The translations under genes and the position numbers were made by a program. Shown here in pieces: positions 14,520 to 21,683 of a stretch of 35,821 nucleotides of DNA. The stretch spans positions 1 through 35,821 of the forward strand of contig CACZIO010000048.1 of NCBI GenBank assembly GCA_902781215.1. The letters are read 5' to 3'. Source of the DNA: an uncultured Lachnospiraceae bacterium. GTDB taxonomy: Bacteria > Bacillota > Clostridia > Lachnospirales > Lachnospiraceae. Each line of letters begins with the position of its first letter. The stretch's first letter is position 1. The notes under the pieces are model-generated. The model searched no databases, was not told where the DNA came from, and was given only the letters and a program-made list of their open reading frames with translations.

Positions 14520-16376
14520 TTACATTCTCCCAATAATTCCATACACGGCGGCGCCCGCCAGCATCAGCAGCAGGAACAAATATCGCCCTCTCCAGTGGAA
14601 TTTTTTTATACACAGAACACAGGCTGCCGTCAGTGCCAGCGCGGCAGCTGCTCCGGGCAGTCGGCCCGCAGGTCCGGCCGCAGACACCACAAAAAAAGAT
14701 CCGGGTATGTCCGCACCGGGAATCATTCCAGGAATCGGAAAGCGGACAAAGAGGACTGCGGCAGGCACCGAAAAAAGGCAAAGGAAAATGCGTATTCCCG
14801 CCTCGGCTCTGCGGAAGGTGTTTTTCTCCAGCGTCTTCAACAGGTTCATGGGTGTGGTCCGATATCCGTCAAAATAACTCGTGAGTCCGATCAGGAATGA
14901 CAGAATCGTCATCGCGATTGTGTAGAGGATCGGTCCCGCCGACTGCAGCGGCCGGACAGCTGTCAGAAGGCAGGCGGCGAGGAGCAGGGCAGGGATGAGG
15001 TGTTTCTGGAACAGGGTATCTCCCATGGCTCCGCAGACACCCATGAGGGAAGTGCGGACCATGAGGATCTCCTGTTCCACCGCATTGCCGGTCACGATCG
15101 TATCGGCACCGGCAGCCAGATTTTCTTCCATGGAAGCCATGAGGCCCGGTATACAGGCGCCGCATTCGCAGTGGGTGTTGAAGTACCTGCTCTGGCGGAG
15201 CAGGATCGCCCGCTGCCCCTCCCTGTCTCCGGGGCACAGGTGCCGCACCAGGGGCAGAAAAGTCACCGCCATGACCTGGCCCATCATCCACTCGTTGTTG
15301 TAGCAGATGTGAATAAAGAGAAGCCAGAGAAGGGCGGACGCCACAAGCGAAGTCCGCGGGACAAGTTCCGGTGATTTTTTCTCCCCGCCCGGCATCCCAC
15401 AAGTCCGGGTATTACCGTAATCTGTTTCCGGCGTATCCGGACCTGTCCGATCCGGATCTGCAGGGGCGTCTGTTTCATCCGGATCCATCTCATCCGGATC
15501 TGCAGGGATGTCTGTCTCATCCGGATCCATCTCGTCCGGGTCCGTAGGGACGTCTGTTTCATCCGGATCCACGTATTCATCCATCTCATCCGGGTCTTCT
15601 TCAGCATCGGCATGAATCTGCTCAGCGCCCCGCCGGAGCCTCGCGCGGATTTTCCTGTCACGCCTGTCCTCCCTGCCTCTCCCGGGAAAAGCCGCTGTCA
15701 GGGCAAGCGCGATGCCGCCTGCAGGCAGCAGTCCGGCCGCGGCGGCAAGGATGCCTTGCAAAGAAGAGACGGCTGTCACAATGTTGTCATTTCCACCTGC
15801 CATCGCTCCGGGAGCGACAGCCTGCAGCAGGCGGATGACCGGCAGCGCCGGCGGATGACCGGACTGCAGTTCCGGTATGCGCAGGAGGTCGCAGATCCGG
15901 AGGGCAGCTGCGGAAACCGGCAGGCAGATGGCCAGCGCCAGCAGGGCCGGAAACAGGATGGCGGGCAGAAGGATCTCTGTCGTCTTTCCCCTCTCCAGCA
16001 TGTGACGGACCTGCCTTGCAAAGAAGACGTTGACCTGCATCCGCAGCTTCCAGATATGCCTGCCGGCGGCGCCCGCCATAAGCGCGGGAAGAACCGCCGC
16101 ATAGGGACTCCAGCCCGCCGCAGTGAGGGCGGCGCCGGTGATGCCGGCGAGTGAGAGGTCGATCGTCATGGAACTGCCGGCGGAGGAAAATCCCAGCAGG
16201 ATCACACTGAGAACCGCTCCGCACAGGGCGCCTGCCGCCGGCGCGCCGAGTATCATGCCTGCAGCCCAGCCGCAGACCAGGGGCTTCTGGAGGGTCCACA
16301 GGGTGACAAAGGGCAGGTTGGCCTCCGCCAGCCAGTACATGATCCCGCACAAAAGGATCTGCTGCCAAGTGAACAT
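14520..16376 (-). CDS. Mannose-family PTS fused IIC-IID permease
   Basis: 618 residues joining two membrane subunits that are normally separate. Residues 1-~230 match EIIC (GIMYWLAEANLPFVTLWTLQKPLVCG, then LLGFSSAGSSMTIDLSLAG). Compared with the EIIC at 23949, the last ~35-40 residues including the final membrane segment are missing. Residues ~231-340 are a charged linker: a basic stretch, then an acidic DPDET/DPDEM repeat. Residues ~340-618 match EIID (LFIHICYNNEWMMGQVMAVTFLPL, RYFNTHCECGACIPGLMASMEE, RTSLMGVCGAMGDTLFQ) and end in a membrane helix. Losing a terminal helix could set the correct topology for the join; that is inference. It follows IIB by 15 nt in an IIA-IIB-IICD operon. The substrate is unknown. 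Confidence 0.9.
   Translation of the reverse strand: MFTWQQILLCGIMYWLAEANLPFVTLWTLQKPLVCGWAAGMILGAPAAGALCGAVLSVILLGFSSAGSSMTIDLSLAGITGAALTAAGWSPYAAVLPALMAGAAGRHIWKLRMQVNVFFARQVRHMLERGKTTEILLPAILFPALLALAICLPVSAAALRICDLLRIPELQSGHPPALPVIRLLQAVAPGAMAGGNDNIVTAVSSLQGILAAAAGLLPAGGIALALTAAFPGRGREDRRDRKIRARLRRGAEQIHADAEEDPDEMDEYVDPDETDVPTDPDEMDPDETDIPADPDEMDPDETDAPADPDRTGPDTPETDYGNTRTCGMPGGEKKSPELVPRTSLVASALLWLLFIHICYNNEWMMGQVMAVTFLPLVRHLCPGDREGQRAILLRQSRYFNTHCECGACIPGLMASMEENLAAGADTIVTGNAVEQEILMVRTSLMGVCGAMGDTLFQKHLIPALLLAACLLTAVRPLQSAGPILYTIAMTILSFLIGLTSYFDGYRTTPMNLLKTLEKNTFRRAEAGIRIFLCLFSVPAAVLFVRFPIPGMIPGADIPGSFFVVSAAGPAGRLPGAAAALALTAACVLCIKKFHWRGRYLFLLLMLAGAAVYGIIGRM
15451..15576 (-). repeat. Three 42-bp coding repeats in the IIC-IID linker
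   Basis: Units at 15451-15492, 15493-15534 and 15535-15576 are about 80-95% alike by eye and each encodes a 14-residue acidic unit of the form DPDETDxPxDPDEM. More diverged DPDE pieces flank the array. The unit length is a multiple of 3, so copy-number change would keep the frame. Confidence 0.9.
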
Positions 16377-16391
16377 AGAACATGCCCCTCC

Positions 16392-16910
16392 CTATATGCT
16401 TTTCCCCTGTTCTTCCATTCTTCCCATGGCATCCCCGATCGCCGCGGAAATATCGTAGCGCTTCTGGTCCGGGACCAGCTGGTAATAGGGAGTACAGCCC
16501 TGTTTCTGCAGGGCATCAAGGGCCTGCACCTCCTCCCCGCTCAGTGAGATGTTTTTAAAGAAGGGCCTGCGGCCGGTATCGATCCCGACACAGCCCAGGT
16601 TGCACTCCTTCAGGGGAAGACCCGCCTGGACCAGCGCCTGCAGGGTCAGGGGTGTCTTGACCAGGAGCAGGAGCCGCTCCCCTTTGGGGCCGTCCGCCAT
16701 CAGGCGGTCCACAGCCTTCTGCTCTGTGTAGACATAGCATTTCATGTCGGGCGGAATCAGGGCCTGCAGGGCTCTGGTGGCAAAGGGATTGGCCGCCAGG
16801 GCATCGTCCACAATGATGATCCGGGTGATCCGCATGGCAGGCACCCATCCCATGACCACCTCCCCGTGGATCAGGCGGTCGTCCACTCTGGCAAGTACGA
16901 TATTGCGCAT
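16392..16910 (-). CDS. PTS IIB component, mannose/fructose/sorbose family
   Basis: 172 residues. EIIB accepts phosphate from EIIA and passes it to the sugar during transport. The N-terminus MRNIVLARVDDRLIHGEVVMGW contains the phosphorylated histidine H15, and the family pattern continues with IIIVDDALAANPF and a C-terminal PYYQLVPDQKR. Start: ATG at 16910, with AGGAGAAGGAA-like purine-rich sequence just upstream. It lies between IIA (98 nt upstream) and IIC-IID (15 nt downstream). It closely resembles the second IIB in the window (24976). Confidence 0.95.
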   Translation of the reverse strand: MRNIVLARVDDRLIHGEVVMGWVPAMRITRIIIVDDALAANPFATRALQALIPPDMKCYVYTEQKAVDRLMADGPKGERLLLLVKTPLTLQALVQAGLPLKECNLGCVGIDTGRRPFFKNISLSGEEVQALDALQKQGCTPYYQLVPDQKRYDISAAIGDAMGRMEEQGKSI

Positions 16911-17008
16911 TTCCTTCTCCTTCTCAACTCAGATTCCGCGGACTCCCGCGCAGGTCTGCCCGGGAGCCTGGCTCAGGTTTTTTCCTCGACCGAACTATTT
17001 TCGGCGTT

Positions 17009-17485
17009 TTACCCCTCCGGGTCTTCCTCCTCGATGTTCTCCCGAAGCTTTTCTGCCAGGAGCCTGCGGACATCCACAATGCTTGCTGCTGTTTCCGAGA
17101 TGACCCTGCCGCAGATCTCGTCCATATCCGGATCCGGCTGCGTGGCGTTTCTCGCCGCGACGGCAGCCAGGACGACCGGCAGGTTCATTCCGGTGATGTG
17201 GTGGACCTGGGGATATTCGAGTGCCAGCGCCACTGCGGCGTTAAAAGGGGAGCCGTACTGCATGTCCGACAGGATCAGCAGATGGTCAGCGCCGTAACGC
17301 CCGACCTGCTCCCGGAGCTGCTGCATCAGCTCCTCCACTCTCTGTTCCGGGTAGAGGGTACAGGCAGACAGGTTCTCCTGTTTTCCCAGCAGAAGCTGTA
17401 CACTCTCCAGCATTCCCTCCGCCAGATTCCCGTGAGAGATCAGAACGATCCCGCAGTTCCCCTCTGTATGCGTTCTTCCATCCAT
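17009..17485 (-). CDS. PTS IIA component, mannose family
   Basis: 158 residues of the EIIA-Man fold. The phosphorylation site is H18 in CGIVLISHGNLAEGM. Other landmarks are HLLILSDMQYGSPFNAA and VHHITGMNLPVVLAA. The C-terminus is acidic (ENIEEEDPEG). It is the first gene of the IIA-IIB-IICD operon, transcribed from a promoter that overlaps the divergent regulator promoter. Start: ATG at 17485 preceded by AAAAGGAC. The ~98-nt gap to IIB contains GC-rich inverted sequence but no clear terminator. Confidence 0.93.
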   Translation of the reverse strand: MDGRTHTEGNCGIVLISHGNLAEGMLESVQLLLGKQENLSACTLYPEQRVEELMQQLREQVGRYGADHLLILSDMQYGSPFNAAVALALEYPQVHHITGMNLPVVLAAVAARNATQPDPDMDEICGRVISETAASIVDVRRLLAEKLRENIEEEDPEG

Positions 17486-17625
17486 GTTGTCGTCCTTTTC
17501 AAGTCAGCTGCCGGTCATCGGTCCGTCGATATCAGGCAGGCGGTTCCTCCCGCCTGTCTGCGCGGTCATGCAGGGCGGTATTGCGGTAAATCTCGCAAAA
17601 AAACGATAAATCGGATTTCCCTTAG

Positions 17626-17634
17626 TGTTATAAT
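17626..17634 (+). promoter_or_regulatory. Extended -10 promoter of the PRD regulator
   Basis: TGt directly precedes TATAAT (17629-17634) on the plus strand, about 77 nt before the regulator start. The -35 is weak, as is usual for extended -10 promoters. It overlaps the -10 of the divergent PTS promoter. Confidence 0.6.
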
Positions 17635-17659
17635 ACCATCATAATGGTTTACTTGTAAA
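17630..17659 (-). promoter_or_regulatory. Promoter of the IIA-IIB-IICD operon
   Basis: Minus strand -35 TTTACA (17659-17654), 18-nt spacer, -10 TATTAT (17635-17630), about 145 nt before the IIA start. Its -10 uses nearly the same base pairs as the plus-strand -10, so the two promoters should compete. Confidence 0.6.
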
Positions 17660-17660
17660 A

Positions 17661-17674
17661 GCCGATCGATCGGC
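17661..17674. promoter_or_regulatory. Perfect 14-bp palindrome, candidate operator
   Basis: GCCGATCGATCGGC is an uninterrupted perfect palindrome. It lies immediately upstream of the -35 of the PTS promoter and about 25 nt downstream of the expected regulator transcription start. This is a position where one bound protein could activate the PTS operon and block its own gene. Binding by the PRD regulator is inferred. Confidence 0.5.
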
Positions 17675-17710
17675 CGGTTGTATCTTGGATAGAATGTCGG
17701 GGAAAGAAAG

Positions 17711-19684
17711 ATGCTCAATCAGAGACAGGTAGAGATTCTTCTGGAAATGATGGAAAATGCGGGCACCTATATGACGGCTTCGCATTTTACCGGAAGGCAC
17801 GGTGTCAGTCTGCGCACGGTGCAGGGGGACATGAAGGCGATCCGGTCGGAACTGGATTCTTTTTCCTGCCTTGAATATGATTCCACGGCGCCGAAAGGGA
17901 GCCGGGTGCGAATCCTGGACGAGGAGGAGGCCAGAGAGGTGCGGAATTCTCTGCTGCGCCAGTATTCGGACAATCCCAACGGCGGGCAGGAGGAGCGGGT
18001 CCGTCAGATTCTCCTGCTCCTCTTGAGGCAGCACAGGTCCATGTCCATGTACGATGTGGAAGACCGCATCTATATTTCCCGAAGCACGCTGACCGGCGAT
18101 CTGCGGCGGGTCCGCCAGGTTCTGGACATCTATGGCCTCGAGCTGCTGCGCAGCTCCAGCCGTCTGATCATAGACGGAACGGAGACAGATAAGCGCCGGT
18201 GTATCCTCGGAGAAAAGCTCTTCATGCTGGAGGAAAATGTCAGTGAAAGAGGTCCGATCGGTCACGGAGGGATCTCCAGCCCCGCCGGAAGCCGCGATAT
18301 GGATGCCCTCCGGGATATCCTGGTGCGTGTCCTGGTCGGCTGCAGGCAGCAGGTCTCCGAAGTCACGCTCAACAACACTCTTCTGCAGCTGTTTGTCATG
18401 CTGCGGCGCATGGAGGACAATTTCTTCCTCGGGGAGGAGGATCTGCCCCGGGAGGCCCGCTCCCTTCTCTCCTATGATGCAGACGGAGCCGCAGAAGCTG
18501 CCGACCGGGAATGGCGCATCGCCCGGGAGGTCCTCCAGGCAGCGGGCCGCCATTTCCTGCTCCGGATCCCGGATGCGGAGGCGGCCTGGCTGGCCCTGTC
18601 TCTGAAGGGAAGCGCCAATTATACCGATGAGTCCGGGATCCCGGAGGAGATCAATGACCTGGTCCTGAACGGCCTGCGCGAGATCCGGGCCAGCAGCGGG
18701 ATCGATCTGACCGATGACCTGAACCTGCGGATATCCCTGGGACTCCACCTCAAGGCATCCCTCATCCGGATCCGCTATGACATGCAGCTGGAGGACCAGC
18801 TGGCGGGCTATATCCGGCAGACCTATCCGCAGGGCTTTGACATTGCCACCTATTTCGCCGCCTGGCTGCAGCGCAGATTCGGCAAGAAGATCAACGACGA
18901 GGAGATCGCCCTGCTCGCGATCCACCTCTACAAGGCGCTCAGCGACCTGCAGAGCAAGAACGGCACGCGGAGGATCCTGGTGATCTCCTCTCTGCGGCGC
19001 AGCGAAAACATTCTCCTGCGCCAGACCATCCACGAGTGGTTCCGCGACCAGATCGCAGACCTCTACTTCGTCTTTCCGGAGGAGATGACACCGGATTTTC
19101 TGGACCGCTATGACACCTTTTTCACAACAGAAAAAGGAGCCTTCTACGAGCAGGGGCTGGCGGTCTACATCAGCCCCTTCCCGGGAAGGCAGGATTATCT
19201 GAATATGAAGATGGCGCTCGATGGTTTTTCCGGGCCGGATGACCTGACGGCGATCTTTCCGGAGGAGCTCTTCTTTCCCCTAAGCGGGAACGACAAGGAC
19301 AAGGCTCTGCGGCTCCTGTGTGAAAGGAGCGAGCAGGTCATGGATCTGGAGGGGCTCTACCCGGCTGTCCTGCAGCGCGAGAATATGGGCAGCAGCTTTC
19401 TGGCCAACCGAACGGCCGCGCCCCATCCGCACACACCCCTCTCCTCCAGCACCTTTATCGCGGTCGGTTATTCTCCCGCCCCGATCCTCTGGGATGAGGA
19501 AAAAAATCCCGTCAATGTCGTCCTGCTCATTCACATGGGCAAAAACAATCCGCATGCCTTCCAGATCTGGAACTATCTCTCCCGAATCATCGGAGATCCC
19601 GCGTTTACGGGTGCGCTGGCGGAGGATCCCTCCTACCGGCATTTCATGGAACTGATGAAGGCCTCGATCGCCAGGCGGGAGTGA
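17711..19684 (+). CDS. PRD-domain transcriptional regulator (LicR/MtlR-like, BglG family)
   Basis: 657 residues. Order: HTH (~5-60, TVQGDMKAIRSEL), second Mga-like HTH (~95-155, ISRSTLTGDLRRVRQVL), PRD1 (~200-300), PRD2 (~310-415), EIIB-like domain (~420-505) and EIIA-like domain (~515-655). Such regulators are controlled by PTS phosphorylation. PRD2 keeps both histidines (LGLHLK H346, LLAIHLYKAL H405). PRD1 seems to lack its first histidine (LLQLFVMLRRM), the EIIB-like domain has Ser instead of the phospho-cysteine (ILVISSLRRS), while the EIIA-like domain keeps AAPHPHT (H572). Start: ATG at 17711 after GGGGAAAG. It is divergent from the first PTS operon and is its likely regulator; it may also control the second. 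Confidence 0.88.
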   Translation: MLNQRQVEILLEMMENAGTYMTASHFTGRHGVSLRTVQGDMKAIRSELDSFSCLEYDSTAPKGSRVRILDEEEAREVRNSLLRQYSDNPNGGQEERVRQILLLLLRQHRSMSMYDVEDRIYISRSTLTGDLRRVRQVLDIYGLELLRSSSRLIIDGTETDKRRCILGEKLFMLEENVSERGPIGHGGISSPAGSRDMDALRDILVRVLVGCRQQVSEVTLNNTLLQLFVMLRRMEDNFFLGEEDLPREARSLLSYDADGAAEAADREWRIAREVLQAAGRHFLLRIPDAEAAWLALSLKGSANYTDESGIPEEINDLVLNGLREIRASSGIDLTDDLNLRISLGLHLKASLIRIRYDMQLEDQLAGYIRQTYPQGFDIATYFAAWLQRRFGKKINDEEIALLAIHLYKALSDLQSKNGTRRILVISSLRRSENILLRQTIHEWFRDQIADLYFVFPEEMTPDFLDRYDTFFTTEKGAFYEQGLAVYISPFPGRQDYLNMKMALDGFSGPDDLTAIFPEELFFPLSGNDKDKALRLLCERSEQVMDLEGLYPAVLQRENMGSSFLANRTAAPHPHTPLSSSTFIAVGYSPAPILWDEEKNPVNVVLLIHMGKNNPHAFQIWNYLSRIIGDPAFTGALAEDPSYRHFMELMKASIARRE

Positions 19685-19719
19685 TGAACCTTGCGGGCAG
19701 CCTGGTCGGAAAGCGTAAA

Positions 19720-19902
19720 GAAGAGCGAGAAATACTGCGCCGGCAGCATTTTTCGCTCTTCCATACATGTCGAAGCGCTCCTGCGCTGAGACACCCGAGG
19801 CGAAATCGCGAAGGCGATTTCGGCGATGGGATCCGGCGGAGGTTTGCGGCGCTTCGACGCAAACCTCTGGAGTTGAAAAATCTTGTATCGACAAGATTTT
19901 TC
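19720..19902. repeat. Cluster of five hairpins between convergent genes
   Basis: Inverted repeats follow one another: a 42-nt imperfect stem from GAAGAGCGA to TCGCTCTTC (19720-19761); a long-range pair GTCGAAGCGC near 19770 with GCGCTTCGAC near 19849; CGAAATCGC/GCGATTTCG (19801-19822); AGGTTTGCG/CGCAAACCT (about 19840-19866); and GAAAAATCTTGT/ACAAGATTTTTC (19875-19902). No gene is seen in this 275-base gap. The outer hairpins may be degradation barriers or an RNA element. Confidence 0.7.
19875..19902. terminator. Bidirectional terminator-like hairpin
   Basis: A perfect 12-bp stem, GAAAAATCTTGT/ACAAGATTTTTC, with a 4-nt loop ends in T-tracts on both strands. It lies between the convergent regulator (stop 19684) and xylulokinase-like gene (stop 19960), so it could stop transcription from both sides. 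Confidence 0.6.
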
Positions 19903-19959
19903 ACTCTTCTTTCATTATCATTCGTACAAGCCGTTCAGTTGGCCGCGCAGGCGTCCGCA

Positions 19960-21585
19960 TCAGTCCGCATAGATTTCCGTCAGGGCGTCGTGGATCCTGC
20001 GGTAACGGGCGTAGCCCTTTGTGTAGAGGGCTACCGCCTCCGGGTCTGGCCGGAAGTGTTCGCGGACCGTCACGGTGCGGGCGGCAATTTCCCGCGGATC
20101 CGTGATCTCTCCGCAGGCATAGGCGGCCAGCATGGCCGCGCCGCAGCCGGCTCCGGCATTGCCCTCCAGCTGCAGGATCTCCGTGTCCAGGACATCGGCA
20201 AATATCTGCATCCAGACGCGGCTTCTGGCGCCGCCGCCGATCACTCGGAGCTCGCGGACCATCTCCGGGGCGAGCTCCATGGCCTCGATCAGCTCCCGGA
20301 CTGCATAGGCAATGCCTTCCATGAAGGCCCGGATCATATCCGACCGCGTGGTCTCGGTTCCCAGTCCCAGGAAGGCCCCCCGGAGGGTCGGATCCTGGTA
20401 GATGGTCTTGTCTCCCGTCATATGGGGGTAGAACATGACTCTGTTCAATTCCGGATGGCTGAGATCGATCCCCGCATCCGCCGAGGAGAAGTCATTGATC
20501 TCCAGGATCTGCCGGATCAGCCAGTTATAACCGCTGCCGCAGGACTGGACGACGCCCTGGGTCAGGGTGTAGATCCCGGCGGTTTCCTCATCCGCTGCCG
20601 CTGGCACTCCCTCTGACGTGCCTTCCGGCAGGGAAGCAACCGCTGCTGCCGCTTCTCTTCCTTTTTCTGAATCACTTTTCTCTGAATCACCAAATGCAAA
20701 GAGAATATTCTTGCCCCTGGCCTCAAAATCGGGCTTTTTGCGGGGGAACATCAGGACCCCGGATGTGCCCAGAGACAGGACCGGCCAGCCGCTGCCCAGG
20801 CATCCTGTCGGAATGGATGCGGCGGGGTTGTCCCCGGTTCCGACCACGACCCTGCAGTCCGCGGGAAGGCCGAATCGGTCCGCCAGCGCCGGCAGGATCC
20901 TGCCGGCCGTCTCCGCGCTGCCTCGGACGGGCGGGCAGACATCCTCACCGATTCCCAGGAGGTCCAGCATCTCTGGCGACCACTTCCTGCGGATCAGGTC
21001 ATACATGGAGGATGTGGAGGCCTCGCAGTAATCCGTCCCCGGAATTCCGGTCAGACGGTAGACGATGTAGTCCGGCCCGATCAGGAAATGGCGGATCCTG
21101 TCGAAGCGGTCGGGTTCATTTTTTTTCACCCAGTAGAAATTGGCGGCAGGGCTGCCCGTAGACAGGATCTGCGCGATGTGGGCGGACGGCGTCCCCAGAA
21201 CACCTGCCTTCAGGTCCGGGATCAGCTCCTTAGTCCGCGTGTCATTCCACATCAGGACAGGCCGGACGGGTTCGCCCGTCTCATCGAGCAGGACCAGGGA
21301 ATGCATCTGACCGGTGACACCGATTCCGCGGACGGTCTCCCGAAGGCTCTCTGGCCCGCCGGCAACCGGGGAATCTGCTGAGGAATTGCCCAGGAGTTCT
21401 TCCAGGGCCTCCTGCACGGCCTGCCACCAGGTCTGTGCCTCGATCTCCTTCCAGCCGGGGGCGGGCTGGAGGAGACTGTATTCTCTGGACGCTTCCCCAA
21501 GGACCTTGCCCTGTGCATCCGTCAGCAGGAGCTTGACGCTCGATGTGCCGAGATCGATTCCGATATAGGTTCCCGTTTCCTTCAT
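19960..21585 (-). CDS. xylB: Xylulokinase-like FGGY carbohydrate kinase
   Basis: 541 residues, somewhat longer than the usual ~490-500. FGGY kinases phosphorylate sugars such as xylulose with ATP. Visible: TYIGIDLGTSSVKLLLTD (6-23), IGVTGQMHSLVLLDE (catalytic region), DYCEASTSSMYDLI, VVGTGDNPAASI, LSLGTSGVLMF and a C-terminal VIGGGARSRVWMQIFADVL. TGQMHSLVLLD is typical of xylulokinases. A low-complexity insert of about 35 residues (~300-340, EKGREAAAAVASLPEGTSEG) explains the extra length. Start: ATG at 21585 with GGAGG 6 nt upstream. It is the last gene of the second PTS operon. With a PTS supplying a phosphorylated sugar, the true substrate could be a ketose or ketose phosphate other than xylulose. 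Confidence 0.85.
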   Translation of the reverse strand: MKETGTYIGIDLGTSSVKLLLTDAQGKVLGEASREYSLLQPAPGWKEIEAQTWWQAVQEALEELLGNSSADSPVAGGPESLRETVRGIGVTGQMHSLVLLDETGEPVRPVLMWNDTRTKELIPDLKAGVLGTPSAHIAQILSTGSPAANFYWVKKNEPDRFDRIRHFLIGPDYIVYRLTGIPGTDYCEASTSSMYDLIRRKWSPEMLDLLGIGEDVCPPVRGSAETAGRILPALADRFGLPADCRVVVGTGDNPAASIPTGCLGSGWPVLSLGTSGVLMFPRKKPDFEARGKNILFAFGDSEKSDSEKGREAAAAVASLPEGTSEGVPAAADEETAGIYTLTQGVVQSCGSGYNWLIRQILEINDFSSADAGIDLSHPELNRVMFYPHMTGDKTIYQDPTLRGAFLGLGTETTRSDMIRAFMEGIAYAVRELIEAMELAPEMVRELRVIGGGARSRVWMQIFADVLDTEILQLEGNAGAGCGAAMLAAYACGEITDPREIAARTVTVREHFRPDPEAVALYTKGYARYRRIHDALTEIYAD

Positions 21586-21615
21586 TTTTTTCCTCCAATC
21601 CCGTCCTGTCTTCTG

Positions 21616-21660
21616 TTTATCTCAGTGGGGGCCCCGCTTCTACAAGCGGTGGGATAAAAA
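21616..21660. repeat. Dispersed palindromic element, copy 1
   Basis: Contains TTTATCTCAGTGGGGG (21616-21631) followed by CCCCGCTTCTA, an inner hairpin CCGCTT/AAGCGG and a terminal GGGATAAA that nearly inverts the left end. A related sequence lies at 32859-32890. It sits between the dehydrogenase and kinase genes. Confidence 0.6.
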
Positions 21661-21683
21661 CTGCAGCTTGCTTGTGCACTTTT

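Noticed and set aside
17639-19033. Minus-strand ORF of 464 aa opposite the PRD regulator
   Set aside because: Antisense shadow with no recognisable domain; the regulator has a full domain series.
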